A stretch of DNA of 64,000 nucleotides. Origin: Halictus rubicundus (Eukaryota; Arthropoda; Insecta; Hymenoptera; Halictidae). Under the pieces are notes generated by a model. The model did no database searches. It saw only the letters and a program-made list of their open reading frames with translations, and was not told where the DNA came from. The stretch spans positions 4,810,501-4,874,500 of the forward strand of contig NC_135165.1 of assembly GCF_050948215.1 (NCBI RefSeq). Direction: 5' to 3'. The translations under genes were made by a program, and so were the position numbers. Shown here in pieces: positions 14,369 through 25,660 of the stretch (the stretch's first letter is position 1; every line of letters begins with the position of its first letter).

Positions 14369-15130
14369 TAGGGGTGTGCGGGTACCCGATATTTCGGGTA
14401 ACCGAGCCTCGGGTCAAGTCGGGCATTAATCGGGTCGGGTCGGGTCGGGATCCCGAAAGTTTATAAACTTCGGGTACCCGCGATTTCGGGTACCCGAAAT
14501 GGCAGTCGGGTCGGGTCGAGTCGGGGTCCCGAAAGTTTGCAATCTTCGGGTACCCGAAGTTAAAGTTGACACCCCTAGCACACCCCTAGTTTTCAATATT
14601 CAAATATACATACAATATTCATTTTACATTAAATAACAAATACTTTTTTCAAGTATGCAGGGAATATCTACAGAATGAGATGTCTATGTCTCTCTATGTA
14701 GCTATCTATGTCTCTTGGCATTCCTGCCACTCAAGTATCCAGCGAACGATTGTTTTCTGACGTTGGAAATATTGTCACAGCCACGAGAACAAAACTTGTA
14801 TCGGAAAAAGTAGAGCAATTATGCTTCCTACACGCGAATTTGAAATAAAATACTGTTATTTCACATAATGTATCCGAAATCATTCTGAACCTGCCAGTGA
14901 AAAGAAAAGATTGAACTGAAAAATCATAAAACAGCATTATACTTACATATATAAATACAACTTTAACTTCGGGTACCCGAAGATTACAAACTTTCGGGAA
15001 CCCGACTCGACCCGACCCGAGTGCCATTTCGGGTACCCGAAGTTTATAAACTTTCGGGATCCCGACCCGAACCCGAACAAATTTCCCGACCCGACCCGAA
15101 CCCGAAATTTCGGGTACCCGCACACCCCTA
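14369..15130 (+). mobile_element. Complete non-autonomous hAT transposon, 762 bp
   Basis: The element starts TAGGGGTGTGCGGGTACCCG and ends with the exact reverse complement; the TIR extends to about 31 bp with one mismatch. It is flanked by a perfect 8-bp duplication, CTGTATAG at 14361-14368 and 15131-15138, which is the hallmark of hAT insertion. Subterminal arms (about 14369-14590 and 14965-15130) are packed with GGGTACCC, GGGTCGGGTC and GGGATCCC units in inverted orientation, which are likely transposase-binding repeats. The AT-rich centre keeps the 3' end of a transposase gene (14702-14848). This looks like an internal deletion derivative that cannot move on its own. The intact flanking duplication suggests a fairly recent insertion. 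Confidence 0.95.
14702..14848 (+). pseudogene. hAT transposase C-terminal fragment (dimerisation domain)
   Basis: This is the last 48 codons of a transposase reading frame, ending in TAA at 14846-14848. It contains LGIPATQVSSERLFSDVGN followed by RTKLVSEKVEQLCFLHANLK. These match the hAT C-terminal dimerisation region: an IPAT segment, the SSERLFS motif, a basic R.KL, and a final (F)L..NL. The frame is closed upstream by TAG at 14699-14701. The sequence from about 14662 to 14710 reads plausibly in the next frame (ending YVAIYVS), so a one-base frameshift near 14710 may separate them. The N-terminal zinc finger and catalytic DDE region are absent. It is non-functional and marks the autonomous parent of the surrounding element. 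Confidence 0.92.
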
Positions 15131-15138
15131 CTGTATAG

Positions 15139-16265
15139 TACATTAAATCAATTATTTGTAAGGGTGAACAGCACAAAACACTCTTGAAAAGGGACTTCAG
15201 TTTTTAATGAAAGCTCAGGAACATCTAATAAAAGAATTCGACTAGAACAATGGGGAAGGTGACTGAACATAATGTTACCTATACAGAGTGTCTCTGAAGT
15301 CAAAATAAAATTAATAACCGTATGGCGAAAAAATGAAACCTTCTCTCAACTGGATTACCTTTCAAACCCATCACCTGAACGGGAACGTCGAAGCATTTTC
15401 AAAATTCCTTGCGGAGATGATCTCGAAGACCGCTGGCACTGTCCTCGCGCGGAGGAATCACGATTAATGCTCGCGGATCCGACACGCGTCGCGACAACCT
15501 ATCCCGTCGAGTTGCGAAATTTTGAAACTCGGATTGCCGGCCGTGTTTCTGTTTTCCTTGTGTCAAGCAAATTTACCTGCGCCCCGGCACGGATTAGCGT
15601 ACCGTGAACTCCGGGGTCGGCCCCGAGTTAATTCTCCCGTGGTTGTCGGTCGTCGTTACGCGCCGGAGAGAGCCGAGATCTCCGCGATCCGCCGCGAACT
15701 TCCGCCCCCGTGTTTTTACCCGTGGCGGTCCCCTGTTAAGTTCCATTTGTCTTGGCGCGGGAAACTTGCTGTCCCGAGACGGAATCTGGATTACGACGAA
15801 GAACGGCCAGAAAATTTCTGTTTCAATCCGGCCTGCTCTGCCGGTGTCAAAACCGGTGACAACGCACGCCCGGGCCTCCTGCATTTTGCATTCCCGCGGC
15901 CACCGTTGCAACTCGGAAACATTTCGCGGTTTCTTTGAGATGATTCGCTTTACGTTCCAACCGCGCGGTTTCTCCGTGAATACGGTTATCCGATTTTACG
16001 TGGATTTTTCATTTATGCACCCTAAACTGATTTCACGGAGAGAGGCGTCTCTTGCGACGCGCAGTGGACCGTTTTAGGTGGAATTAATAATAAAGATTTT
16101 ATGTTCTTATTTACGCTTATCTATTTCGCCGATAATGCTTCAAGAATATAAATTTGAACAACTTGTGTATTGATAAATGACTGTTTCATCATAAATGTAA
16201 TAATTTTAGATTGAACAAATTTTCTAATTAATTCCACCTTAAATTGAGGAAATAGACCACTGTGC
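15139..16265. other. GC-rich block, no recognised gene
   Basis: From about 15370 to 16080 the sequence is strongly GC- and CpG-rich. Overlapping frames of 105-157 codons are open in several frames on both strands, as expected by chance at this composition. No domain was recognised. Confidence 0.5.
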
Positions 16266-16520
16266 AAATTGTTTTCCGGTTTTCCCTTTGCTTGGAAGCA
16301 CGTGTGTAACACGTTCTGTGGATGGATCATATCCCGCGTTGCGCTGGATCATCCTGCGATGTGAATTTTATTTCATATTATTGGAAGGTGAAAATGCGAA
16401 TTGCTTTCTGATTTTCTTTTTGCTTGGGAATTTCTGTGACACCTTTGTGCAAATGATCTGCGTTGCACCGTCCTGTTAGCAAGAACAATTTTACTTTATA
16501 TTGTTGAAAAGTGAACATAC
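16266..16520. repeat. Imperfect tandem duplication, about 130-bp unit
   Basis: The first unit (about 16266-16396) contains TTTTCC.TTTGCTTGG, then TGCGTTGCG-type sequence, ATTTTA.TT.ATATT.TTG and GGTGAA. The second (about 16397-16520) repeats these in the same order (TTTTGCTTGGGAA, TGCGTTGCACCGTCCTG, ACTTTATATTGTTGAAAAGTGAA). Divergence is substantial, so the duplication is old. Confidence 0.65.
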
Positions 16521-16853
16521 ATAATAAAACAATTATTAGTCTTCTATAGCGTACGATTCTATGGATTGTGCAAAATGAAGAGAAATATACCTGGACCAGT
16601 GGTCGAGATTATGTTTTTCTGTGCACTTCATTTTTCGTGAAAATTAGACTAAACCTTCTAGTAAAAAGATGATATTGGGGAAACGTACCCTTCAAAAGTG
16701 TGTTTCTCTGAAACTGTTAAAAGTATCAGACACATGCCTTCACATGCTCAACATTCTTTACCTCCAAAAGCGTTTCTATACAGAACTGTTAATGATGTCT
16801 GAATGAATCCAAGCGCGTTTCGAAATATCCCCTAAACATCCCTTAAACATCCT

Positions 16854-17333
16854 TTAACACGTTGAACGCCACGTCAGCCATATGTGGCTGACGGAATTAT
16901 TTGTGCAGGTTTTAAAATGAATTTTTACGTTGATGTATTCATTGTACTAAACTTAATTAGGATTTGTAACATGCTGGAAAGTTGGAGGATTACTCAGTAT
17001 CGTACATTTAATTTTTTGCAATTTTTATTTCATTAACCCTTTGCACTCGGCGCTATTTTCATTCTAAAACTAAATTTTTTTTCCGTCTTGGAATATTTTC
17101 ATTTTATTCATACGAAGCTGATCCGATTTCCACGTATAATGTTTAAATGTTTAGTAATCTATTCAATACAAATTTTGTAATGCAACAAATATTTTGTAAT
17201 ATTTTTCGAAATTTCATTGAAATAATGTCACAACAATTTCTCGTGGTGCTTCAGAGTCACCACTCGAGTGCTAAGGGTTAAATAACTTAGTATGGAATTT
17301 TTGGGGTTTCCAGTTTGGCGTTCAAAGTGTTAA
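16854..17333 (+). mobile_element. F2 TTAA MITE, copy 1, split by an F1 element
   Basis: Starts TTAACACGTTGAACGCCA and ends with the near-complementary GGCGTTCAAAGTGTTAA, inserted in the satellite at the sequence CCTTTAAATG seen intact in other units. It aligns with the uninterrupted 242-bp copy at 37145 on both sides of the nested F1 element (17033-17281). A hairpin sits just inside the left end: arm CGTCAGCCA at 16872-16880, loop TATG, arm TGGCTGACG at 16885-16893. No coding capacity. Confidence 0.93.
17033..17281 (+). mobile_element. F1 TTAA MITE, copy 2, nested inside F2
   Basis: A 249-bp element from TTAACCCTTTGCACTCGG to CGAGTGCTAAGGGTTAA. It is closely similar to the copy at 30942 in the same orientation. 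Near its right end it has a GTGGTG/CACCAC hairpin (loop of 9) followed by the palindrome CACTCGAGTG. It sits at a TTAA of F2 that is present once at 37323-37326 in the uninterrupted F2 copy, so the TTAA duplication is directly visible. Confidence 0.95.
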
Positions 17334-18545
17334 ATGTGTTTTTCTATAGAACTATTCAAAATATCTGAATCAATCCAAATGCATTCTGAAACATCCCCTA
17401 AACATTCTTCAACTTCAAAAGCGTTTCTCTACAAAACTGTTAATGATGCTTGAATGAATCCAAGCGCGTTTCGAAATATCCTCTAAATATCTCTTAAACA
17501 TCCTTTAAATCTGCTTTTCTGTAGAACTATTAAAAATATCTGGACGAATCCAAATGCATTCTGAAACATCCCCTAAAAATTCTTCAACTTCAAAAGCGTT
17601 TCTCTACAAAACTGTTAATGATGCCTAAGTAAATCCAAGCACGTTTCGAAATATCCCCTAAATATCCTTTAAACATCCTTTAAATGTGTTTTTCTGTGGA
17701 ACTATTAAAAATATCTGAATCAATCCAAATGCATTCTGAAACATCCCCTAAACATTCTTTAACTTCGAAAGCGTTTCTTTATAAAACTGTTAATGATGCT
17801 TGAATGAATCCAAGCGCGTTTCGAAATATCCTCTAAATATCCCTTAAACATCCTTTAAATCTGTTTTTCTGTAGAACTATTAAAAATATCCGAACGAATC
17901 CAAATGCATTCTGAAACATCCCCTAAACATTCTTTAACTTCAAAACTGATTTAATTCTCTGAAACACTTAAAGATATCTGAAGTAATGTATATTTCGATA
18001 CATTCCAATATCTTTAATCGTTCGAAAGTATCAATCTAGCATCGCTGAATGAACGTGCTACAAACAAGAGTCAAACGGACCGAGTACGAAGTAACACCAA
18101 CATAGGGCACACATTGTCCGTAAAACATCAGGAACATTACCAGCACGTGTCCTATTAGAGTCGATTAGGGGTTAAGCGAATAAAAGGATTGCGCGCTAAA
18201 ATCGCGATTCGGTGGTGAACAGTAGAAAAGCCGGTTCTATCGGCGCATCGATAAACGTGGTCGGGGGGCACGGTTTTTCGCGTCGAATTTGCAAACAGCG
18301 TGGCGGCGCGGCGGCGTGTCTAATTGAATCCTAATGTTGACCATGCCGGCGCAAAATCAATTAGAATTCGGGGAAACGCGGTCAGTACGCGCGACGAACG
18401 GCCCGGGTCGGGCGCGGGTCGGGCCGGCGTTAATGAAATTAAACGACGCCTGAGGTAATTGCAGGTTGCGCCCGAGGCCAGCATGCTTCGGGCGCGTTGC
18501 AGCTCGCGCTTGTTTAGAGATCGATCCGTTAGACGTCAACTCTCC

Positions 18546-18576
18546 TTCTCTCTCTCTCTCTCTCTCCCTCTCTCTC
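18546..18576. repeat. (TC)n microsatellite
   Basis: CT repeats with one CCC interruption are followed by a short TATA tract and further CTCTC patches up to about 18615. Confidence 0.9.
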
Positions 18577-19013
18577 TATATATGTCTGTATGTCTCTCTT
18601 TGGCCGTGTCCCTCTCTCACTCGATAATCGACGCGGCTTTTGATTCGACCACTCGAATCGTTCGAGCGGCACTTGGATGCCTGGTCGGACCGCACGCTTC
18701 TCGCCTTGAATCGCCGAGGAGGAACACCGAGTGGCCGAAGAATGGCCGCATAAAAGGGAGAGACGATGAAAGATTTCGCGGAGTCTCGGTTCTCCGGCTC
18801 CGCGACTATCTACGACCCGTTACGGTCTCAGCCTCCGACCGTTTAAAAAAGAGGACTCGCCGCTGCCGGCTGAGATTAGCGCAATTCCTTTCGACGAGCC
18901 GATTACTTTTTGAAAAGCGAACCAGACACTTTGAGTCTTCTGCCTTTTCACCGTCAACGCTACTTCTGCTGTTGCTTCTTCTTTTTTCTCTCCTTTCTTC
19001 CCTTCTCCCACCG

Positions 19014-19026
19014 CCCCCCCCCCCCC
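19014..19026. repeat. Poly-C run of 13
   Basis: Thirteen consecutive C residues within a pyrimidine-rich segment. This is a likely site of length errors in assembly. Confidence 0.9.
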
Positions 19027-22000
19027 TTCGTCTTTCCCTGTTGCTGGTGATGTCGCTGCAACGTCTAGCGCGCGTCTCAAAAGTGTGCCAACCCCCTGGA
19101 AATTGAACGACGCGAGAGCCTCCGGTAAAGAATCGCGACGTAATCTTACTTTGCGAGGCTTGCGCTCTGCTCGACATGTAAACATGCAGGAAATGTTTCT
19201 AACTCTGCGACCTAAAGAAACTCTTCGGTTGGAAAATGTCGCAGAAACGTAAATAAAATTATTTATCATCCCTTCTGGCTTCCAGGTCACTGCTAAATTA
19301 CCGTTCTTGGTTTCGCGAAGATATTATTAAAAAATGTGTACTTAGCACGATCATTGTCAGCGTCTCCCTTGGTAACAGTCTTCAAATTAATAACTAGACT
19401 TCGGATTTTATTATGAGAATATGTTCTTGATCACTTATCTTATTTTTCTCTGGTCTTTTAGAAGCAATGCAAATGTTTGTCAATTCTACGACTTTTTTTT
19501 ATTCCGACAAGATAAATTCCTACGTACATTTTTGTCCATATTTCTCCGCGGAATTGATCACTGTGGAATGCGTTTTTGCGCCGGAGCCATTCGCGGCACG
19601 CTGTTAACAACGATGCAACGCTTTATAATTTATAAAAGGGCTGTGAAAATACGTGAACGATGTTTCCAATTTGTGTAACATGTATGTAACAATGTGCGTT
19701 ACGCGACGATACCGAGCGTTAAATTTAATTTCGTTTGTTCGATTCCAATAAACTTTCGTAACCCAGACCTATTTACGAAATCTCGAATCGAGTAACATTT
19801 CGCGTTCCTCATTAGTGACCTTATTATTAGGCGTACAAATTAATCCATGGCTCCCACAATTAATCAGTGGTAACGATATTATACATTCAGATCTGTTATC
19901 CACCGAATTGAAGATCCATTAATTATTTATAAGGTGAAGTAAACGCACAGAGAATGATGAAAATTGTTTTCGGCGGTGAAACATATTTTCCTTGCTTGTG
20001 AGCGATCAATATAGTTATGATAAAAGTGCTACGGATTAATTTGTGCATCTGCGTTTGAAAATAATAAATATTGATCGAAAGAAGAAATGGTGTGAATGCA
20101 CACAACACTTTCTTTTTTGTTGCTCGGAGTTGCAAGAAATCAAGAATGCAATACCTGCATTGATAGCGATTTTCAAGCATAAAGAGAACTGAGAACAGAC
20201 AGCAAAGGAAGTTGAGGATATCGCTGAAGAACGGAGAAAAGGTTCGCGGGAATAGTGGGATTCCACTTACGCAAACGGAATTTAATTGAATGCTCAATGA
20301 ACCAAAGTTACCGGGGCCCGCGTTATCGGCGCTGCAGGAACACAGTATTAAATAAACATAATTCCCAAAGGTTGCAGAGCGCGGGAGTGCCCGGGCGCAC
20401 CCCGTCGAACCAACACTAACACCTTTACCTCGCATAATCTATGCGCGAAAGGGTCTGCATGCTGCGCAAATAAGAGAGGCAAGAAGCACAAGAGCAAGAT
20501 GTCGGCTGCGCATCAAAGGGAAAGGAACGAGGAGGCGGGTAAAACGCCCTGGTGGAGGTCTTTCATCGGTGAAAGATCGCCAAAGAAAACAAGAAAACGA
20601 GGAACGAGGAGGCGAAGAGGCGAAAATATTGTACCTTTCAAAAATTTACCATCTACAATATTCAAACGAGAAATATCCTACCTTTCGGGGGAACTCGGTG
20701 TACATCGTTCTTCGTATCATCACCTAAGATGCCCTTGACGTGTTCAAATTCGAAATTTTATAAGCTAGGCGAACTTCAAATACTGCACACTAAGCACACT
20801 ATGCATACTGCAGATACTAAGCACACGTTTACGTCAGATACACTTCCTTAAATTATTGAATTTAAGACATACCAGAAAATGTTTTCAATCTGTTAAATTA
20901 ATTATAGAGAAAGAGCATAAGCTTAATTCTCCATTAATTTATTAAAATAAAATTGTAATTTTATTTATAGAATTTTGCAAGTCCATCTGGAGGTCCACTT
21001 AAGGATTAAAGTTTGAACAGTTTGTAGTTGATGAAAAAGATATTCTTGGTAACATTCATTGAAGGTTTTATATTCCGAAGACATCAAAGTTATCGGACAT
21101 AAAATGTTGGTGATTGTCATACTGGGAAGGTTAAAGGTTGAAGTGTCGATCGAGGTTAAATATTCTAACCTGACCCTTCGGCTGAGGAATCGGCGGACAT
21201 CCTGTGGCCTAAAACCCTTCTCAGGGAAGGGTATCTTTTTTCTTCCCCTCTCTTCTTTTCTTTTGGCTCATCATTTCTTTATTGACCACTTCCGCGTGAT
21301 CCTTTGTCCTCTTCAGCCCCACTCAAAGTCTCAAATTACACAGTCTTCTGTGCAATTATCCTTCGGGCACTTTACCGGTTAAACGGCTCCCGAGAAACCA
21401 TAGGGAACAGGGGGAAATGCTGAGAGTGTTGATCCACACGAGGAAAACCATACTTTGCTTAGACTTTTCTCGAGCACCGTACCATTCTTACTTTCAAAGG
21501 AAATTGACTTTGTTCCCCCTTTTAAGAGCTATCTATACTTTAGACACTTCGAGATTGTTCAAAAATACATGACAGTCGATAAATTGATAATTTTAGGCGA
21601 GAAAAATACATTGTGTTTTGAATCTCGATTCTTCTAAAATTATTCATGAAGATTAACTCTAATAATAATTCTGTCTGGACACGATGTATTAAAAATGAGA
21701 AGTAGAAATGTCTTCACAGGAATAATTAAGGGATATACAAATAGAAAAATGGTCGAAGGTAAACTGAAATTAGTTAAGCAGAAACTCAATTGAAATTGAA
21801 TTCAATTAAATTTCGAGAAAGGTCATATCACAATTTTATGATATTTCAAGCTTCCTTAGGACATGTTTTTTAGTCAATATTTCAGCCAGTAAGTACAACT
21901 AAAAACATTTCTTGTGGCAGTTTAAGGACACCTCTTGACATTCCAACAAAAATTAGTTCCCACATTATTAAAAATTATCTCAGAAAAAATCCATAAAAAT

Positions 22001-22707
22001 CACTCACATTCGCAAATTTGCTTCCATAGCTAATGATACAAATTTTCAAAAGACCCGATGTCTCCCGAAAGAAAACTAGGTTCAGGAGAACGTTGGTTCG
22101 CGCGACCGGTTAGCATAAGCCAGTAGACGCTAAACACTGTCCAATTAGGCTGGGGCTCGCATACGTAAAACATGTAAATTAGCATGCGTCGGTAGACCGT
22201 GGCGTGTGCACAGCGGCAACAAACGTTCGTAGCGAGCATTACGGTAATGCGCACTCTATGCGCTGCGTCTTGTCGTCGGGGGACAGTTGAATAAAGATCG
22301 ACAATATCGGTTAAGAAAGAACAAGATCGTCAGACCGATGGAAATCAGATCGTCTTAACGTCAATCATCGGCGAAGCCCACGCGCGTTCCGATTCGAGTT
22401 CCACTTCAGATAACGGAAACCGATGCGGACATAATTGCTTCCTCGAGGAATGTCAATGCACTCCACGGTTGCACTCCTTTTCCTTTTAACGAAGTTACGC
22501 GGACGTGCATGCGTATGAGACGATTCCCCGGAACAGGTGGAACGTTTGTCTTGAAACTGTAATTGACCATTGAGCCACGAGCTCGCCATTTAGGATGCTA
22601 ATAAACCTTCCCGGATCCTAAATATATACAATTAAAATAACTACTCGTATTTTGGTAAAACAACAAGTTTACGGACGGTGGAAAGATGTTGCAGAGCCTT
22701 TGGATTT

Positions 22708-22876
22708 TTAACCTGTTAGCTGTCGCGACCTCTTTGAAAAATGTGCACCTAAGTTGCGACGCAAAAATTAACCGCTGTTTGAATTATAGCTGTTTTGACG
22801 AGTATACTCGTCGTGACACAAAATATTCCCATTTCTTCGTGACGAGTATACTCGTCAAACACAGTTAACTGGTTAA
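22708..22876 (+). mobile_element. F5 TTAA MITE with twin palindromes, 169 bp
   Basis: Starts TTAACCTGTTAGCTGT and ends with the complementary ACAGTTAACTGGTTAA (two mismatches in 16). The perfect 16-bp palindrome GACGAGTATACTCGTC occurs twice, at 22797-22812 and 22841-22856, arranged as mirror arms. An internal TTAACCGCTG at 22768 is followed by TTTTGACGAG just as the right end is on the other strand. A shorter 109-bp version (22768-22876) is therefore an alternative boundary. No coding capacity. Confidence 0.8.
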
Positions 22877-24729
22877 AACATTGGAGAGGATTGAGTTTCA
22901 ATTAGCAACTTGCAAATCACAGTCAAAATTACCACCGTTAGCAACACCTGCAAATATTTAATTCGTCCAAGTTACGTACAATTAATTATCAGCATTGAAA
23001 CGTCATAGGTCGATCTCTTGAGAAAAAAGTTCTCGGTTAAAATAAAAATGCAGTGTAATGAGAGTACGAGGGCATCCGCGATCGAATTGTTTGCAAGCCG
23101 TTTGTTGTCCCGGGGAGTTGAAATGGGAGCAATAGTGTTTTCCCAGGAGGCCGACTAGTTAACTAGTTAAGAAAAAAGGAAATTTCTGATTTTTTTCTCC
23201 GGAGTTTCGTCGCCTGTTCTTCGCCCGTCGCCCCGGGACGGCGAAGAGGACGTCAAACGAAATATGCCGGGCGTCCTTGCCCTTCAGGATCAGCGATCCT
23301 TACGGGAAGCGGGACGCGTTTTCCCTCGGTTTTCTTTCTCGTCCTCTTTTCCTCGTCGGCCGTTCGTTCTGCTCGTAATTGAGCGGGCGATCTTAACGCT
23401 CGAACGAGCTCGAATGGGCCGCCGCTCTGGAACGGTGCCGCAGCTCGTGGAGTGTGTTTCATGAGCCTCGGAGGGCCAACGATTCGTATTTTCTACCCTC
23501 CGCGAGGATTCCAACGAGAATCTAGTCTATCGCGGTCCTTTCGCGGCCTTCCTCCCCGCTATGAAGATTTAGGGGAACGGATTCGCGAGCGGAATCAGCC
23601 TTAACCCCGCTGCTTCCTCATCGGCCGGTCCAAAAATCGATTTTTTTATTGCCTCTTCCTGACCCCATTCGAACCCCTAATTTGCTTTGCAGCTGCGGAA
23701 CATTTTACCGTTAAGAATTTTCTACAAAGAAAGGAAACGTTGTAACGATTCTACAGTACCTGGGTACAGTACCTTGGAACTACTTTCATTCTTATTTACA
23801 TGCTTCACTTTTGCACAGTTCGTTCCAGAAGTTTTATTCACTTATACAAGGAATTTGTAAAGGAGAGAGACTCGTTAGAAAGAATGATTAAAAGTACAAC
23901 ATTTGTGTCGTCGCTAGACCGCAGATTTTATGTATTTGCGACACAAATGGGTAGTTTAAAACGGTGGGGATGAATATTTTCAAGTAATATCCAACAAGTT
24001 CTTAGGGAACTCATCCTCATTTTAATTGCAGCATTTATCTCGTCAGTGCGTAGTCTTGTTTTGCCGGTTTCGATGGAGTTCAATAGAAAACTGCTTTTTC
24101 TATCCTCTGTTTTTATTTAACAAGAGTTTTATACCGTTTTACTCGATTGTGTCGAGACTACTACAGCAGCTCGAATCAATAGCATTAGAAATACCATTAA
24201 TTTTAAACAAGCTAAATCGTCATGACCAAGAGAACGAACGTAAATAAAAATGAGATGATTAAAGAAGATCGAACAGAAACTTCTGCCGTTTCGATTCGAA
24301 GAAGATGGCTACCGGAGCTTGAACAACGCGCCGAATAAACAGAGGAGACGTCTAAATACTCAACGGCGGAGGTGTAACCGGAGAAACAAATTCCTGTTTC
24401 GCAGCACGACGACTAATTGATAATTACCCGGCAGCTCGTGCGATCCTTTCCACCAAAAACATTGTTTCTTCGGGGATCTCCAAGAGCCCGGAACGAGGGG
24501 TTAATTACCCTCGAACTAAGTAACCAACTAAATTGCAAGTCAGCCGAATCCTCTTCTTGAAGCACGGGTCCCCCTAATCCACGGATCGAACTTTTCCGGT
24601 CTTGGCGAGATCGCCCTCGGTGAAAAACTGCAGTTCGCCTAAGTGTATGCTTACCGAATCCGAACGCATTCGCCAATGAAAACGGTGGTTAACCGTGTCG
24701 AAGATCTTCTACAAGTTCCGAAGGATCGA

Positions 24730-24771
24730 GAGGGTGGAGAGAGAGAGAGGGAGAGAGAGGAGAGGTAGAGG
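24730..24771. repeat. Imperfect (GA)n microsatellite
   Basis: GA units interrupted by GGG and GGA. It is the upstream partner of the longer tract at 24894. Confidence 0.85.
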
Positions 24772-24891
24772 AACTTGTCTGGGTACATGGGTTCTCTGAA
24801 GTTTCCTTGGGGGAAGGGGGTGAGTTCCGGTTCCTCGCGCAACCCCGAATCTATCGTTTCTTGGACCCCGTTGTCCTCAACGTGAGAAGAA

Positions 24892-24893
<2 letters not shown>

Positions 24894-24942
<49 letters not shown>
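24894..24942. repeat. (GA)n microsatellite
   Basis: About 24 uninterrupted GA units. The Ser-Leu frame on the minus strand is a repeat artefact. Confidence 0.95.
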
Positions 24943-24945
<3 letters not shown>

Positions 24946-25169
24946 ACGCAGGACGTTGAACCGTTAAAAGAGTTTGGCTCGGTTACAAAATTTGTACGGC
25001 CCTCCGACTCCACGGTCTGCATCCCTCATCCCCTTTGGCCCGGCCGGCTTATTGAAAGGCTTTCTTTGGCTGACTAAAGGACGATTCTACTGGAAATTGT
25101 GCAACCCCTGCACTCGTCTCCTAAATAAGAACGACGGGCTCTTAACACACTTCCTGCCAGCCATTATTT

Positions 25170-25660
25170 CATATTTTCTAAACCCCCGGAATCCACAACC
25201 CTAGGATTTTTCAACCCCCTTCGTTGTTTGACCGCTTCGCAATTTTTCAGTAACTACTAGTCTCTTTCCGTAACTACTAGTCTCATATTTTTAAAATGTC
25301 CATATTCCACAACTGAGGATTCATCAACAACCCCCTGCATTATTTGACTTGTTCACAATTTCATTTGCCTAATGCCAGTTTCCCTATTTCATATTTTTAA
25401 AAATCCATAACCCAATGAATAGTTTATTTGATCCCCTCAGGGTTACAAATTTATCTCCTTCCGATCACTTATAACCTAAAAACGCTCTTATCCTACTTAC
25501 ACCTAACTTAACCTATATTTACACATATATTGCCGCACCCTACTCGCCAGAGAGAAAGAGAGAGATATTTTTTGTCTTCGCTATCCTAATCTTATCTTAA
25601 GAAAAATCCATAACCCATAGTTAATGATATTTCAACCCCCTCCGTTACTTGATTCCTAAG
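25170..25660. repeat. Degenerate tandem repeat, about 100-120 bp units
   Basis: A block of the form CATATTTTTAAAAATCCATA, then a short variable part, then TTTCAACCCCCT.CGTT and TTTGAC..TTC.CAATTT, recurs near 25170, 25286, 25390 and 25597 with heavy divergence. Within it the 15-mer GTAACTACTAGTCTC occurs twice, 20 bp apart (about 25252 and 25272). It has no coding sense. Confidence 0.65.

Larger units (their letters stand above)
16680..17960. repeat. 175-bp dimeric satellite-like array (interrupted)
   Basis: The string GAACTATT recurs at 17349, 17524, 17699 and 17874, spaced exactly 175 bp each time. A diverged, partial unit lies before the insertion at about 16680-16857. Each 175-bp unit consists of two related halves. 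The first contains ATCCAAATGCATTCTGAAAC and the second ATCCAAGCGCGTTTCGAAAT; both then run into an ATCC.CTAAA.ATTC/CT tail. The array is therefore a dimer repeat amplified as a unit. About 4.5 units remain once the 16854-17333 insertion is removed. Confidence 0.93.
17961..22707. other. Mixed stretch, no recognised gene
   Basis: GC- and CpG-rich from about 18180 to 19150, then AT-rich, with further GC-rich patches near 20300-20600 and 21150-21420. The 215-codon frame at 18459-19106 runs through a (TC)n tract and a pyrimidine-rich stretch with 13 C in a row and has no domain. The minus-strand frames opposite it are equally open. I call none of them genes. Confidence 0.5.
22877..25169. other. 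GC-rich and AT-rich stretch, no recognised gene
   Basis: CpG-rich from about 23060 to 23620 and from 24250 to 25130, with AT-rich DNA between. A palindrome, ACTAGTTAACTAGT, lies at about 23153-23166. Open frames up to 123 codons run through the GA microsatellites. No domain was seen. Confidence 0.5.

Noticed and set aside
14731..15123. Minus-strand frame with repeated RVPE/GSGRVG segments
   Set aside because: It is the reverse strand of the hAT subterminal GGGTACCC repeats, antisense to the genuine transposase remnant.
18459..19106. 215-codon frame, the longest in the window
   Set aside because: It runs through (TC)n, poly-C and pyrimidine-rich DNA, has no domain, and the opposite strand is open over much of the same DNA.
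19923..20435. 170-codon minus-strand frame rich in hydrophobic residues
   Set aside because: It spans an abrupt composition change and has no coherent membrane-segment pattern or family resemblance; a second minus-strand frame is open over the same DNA.
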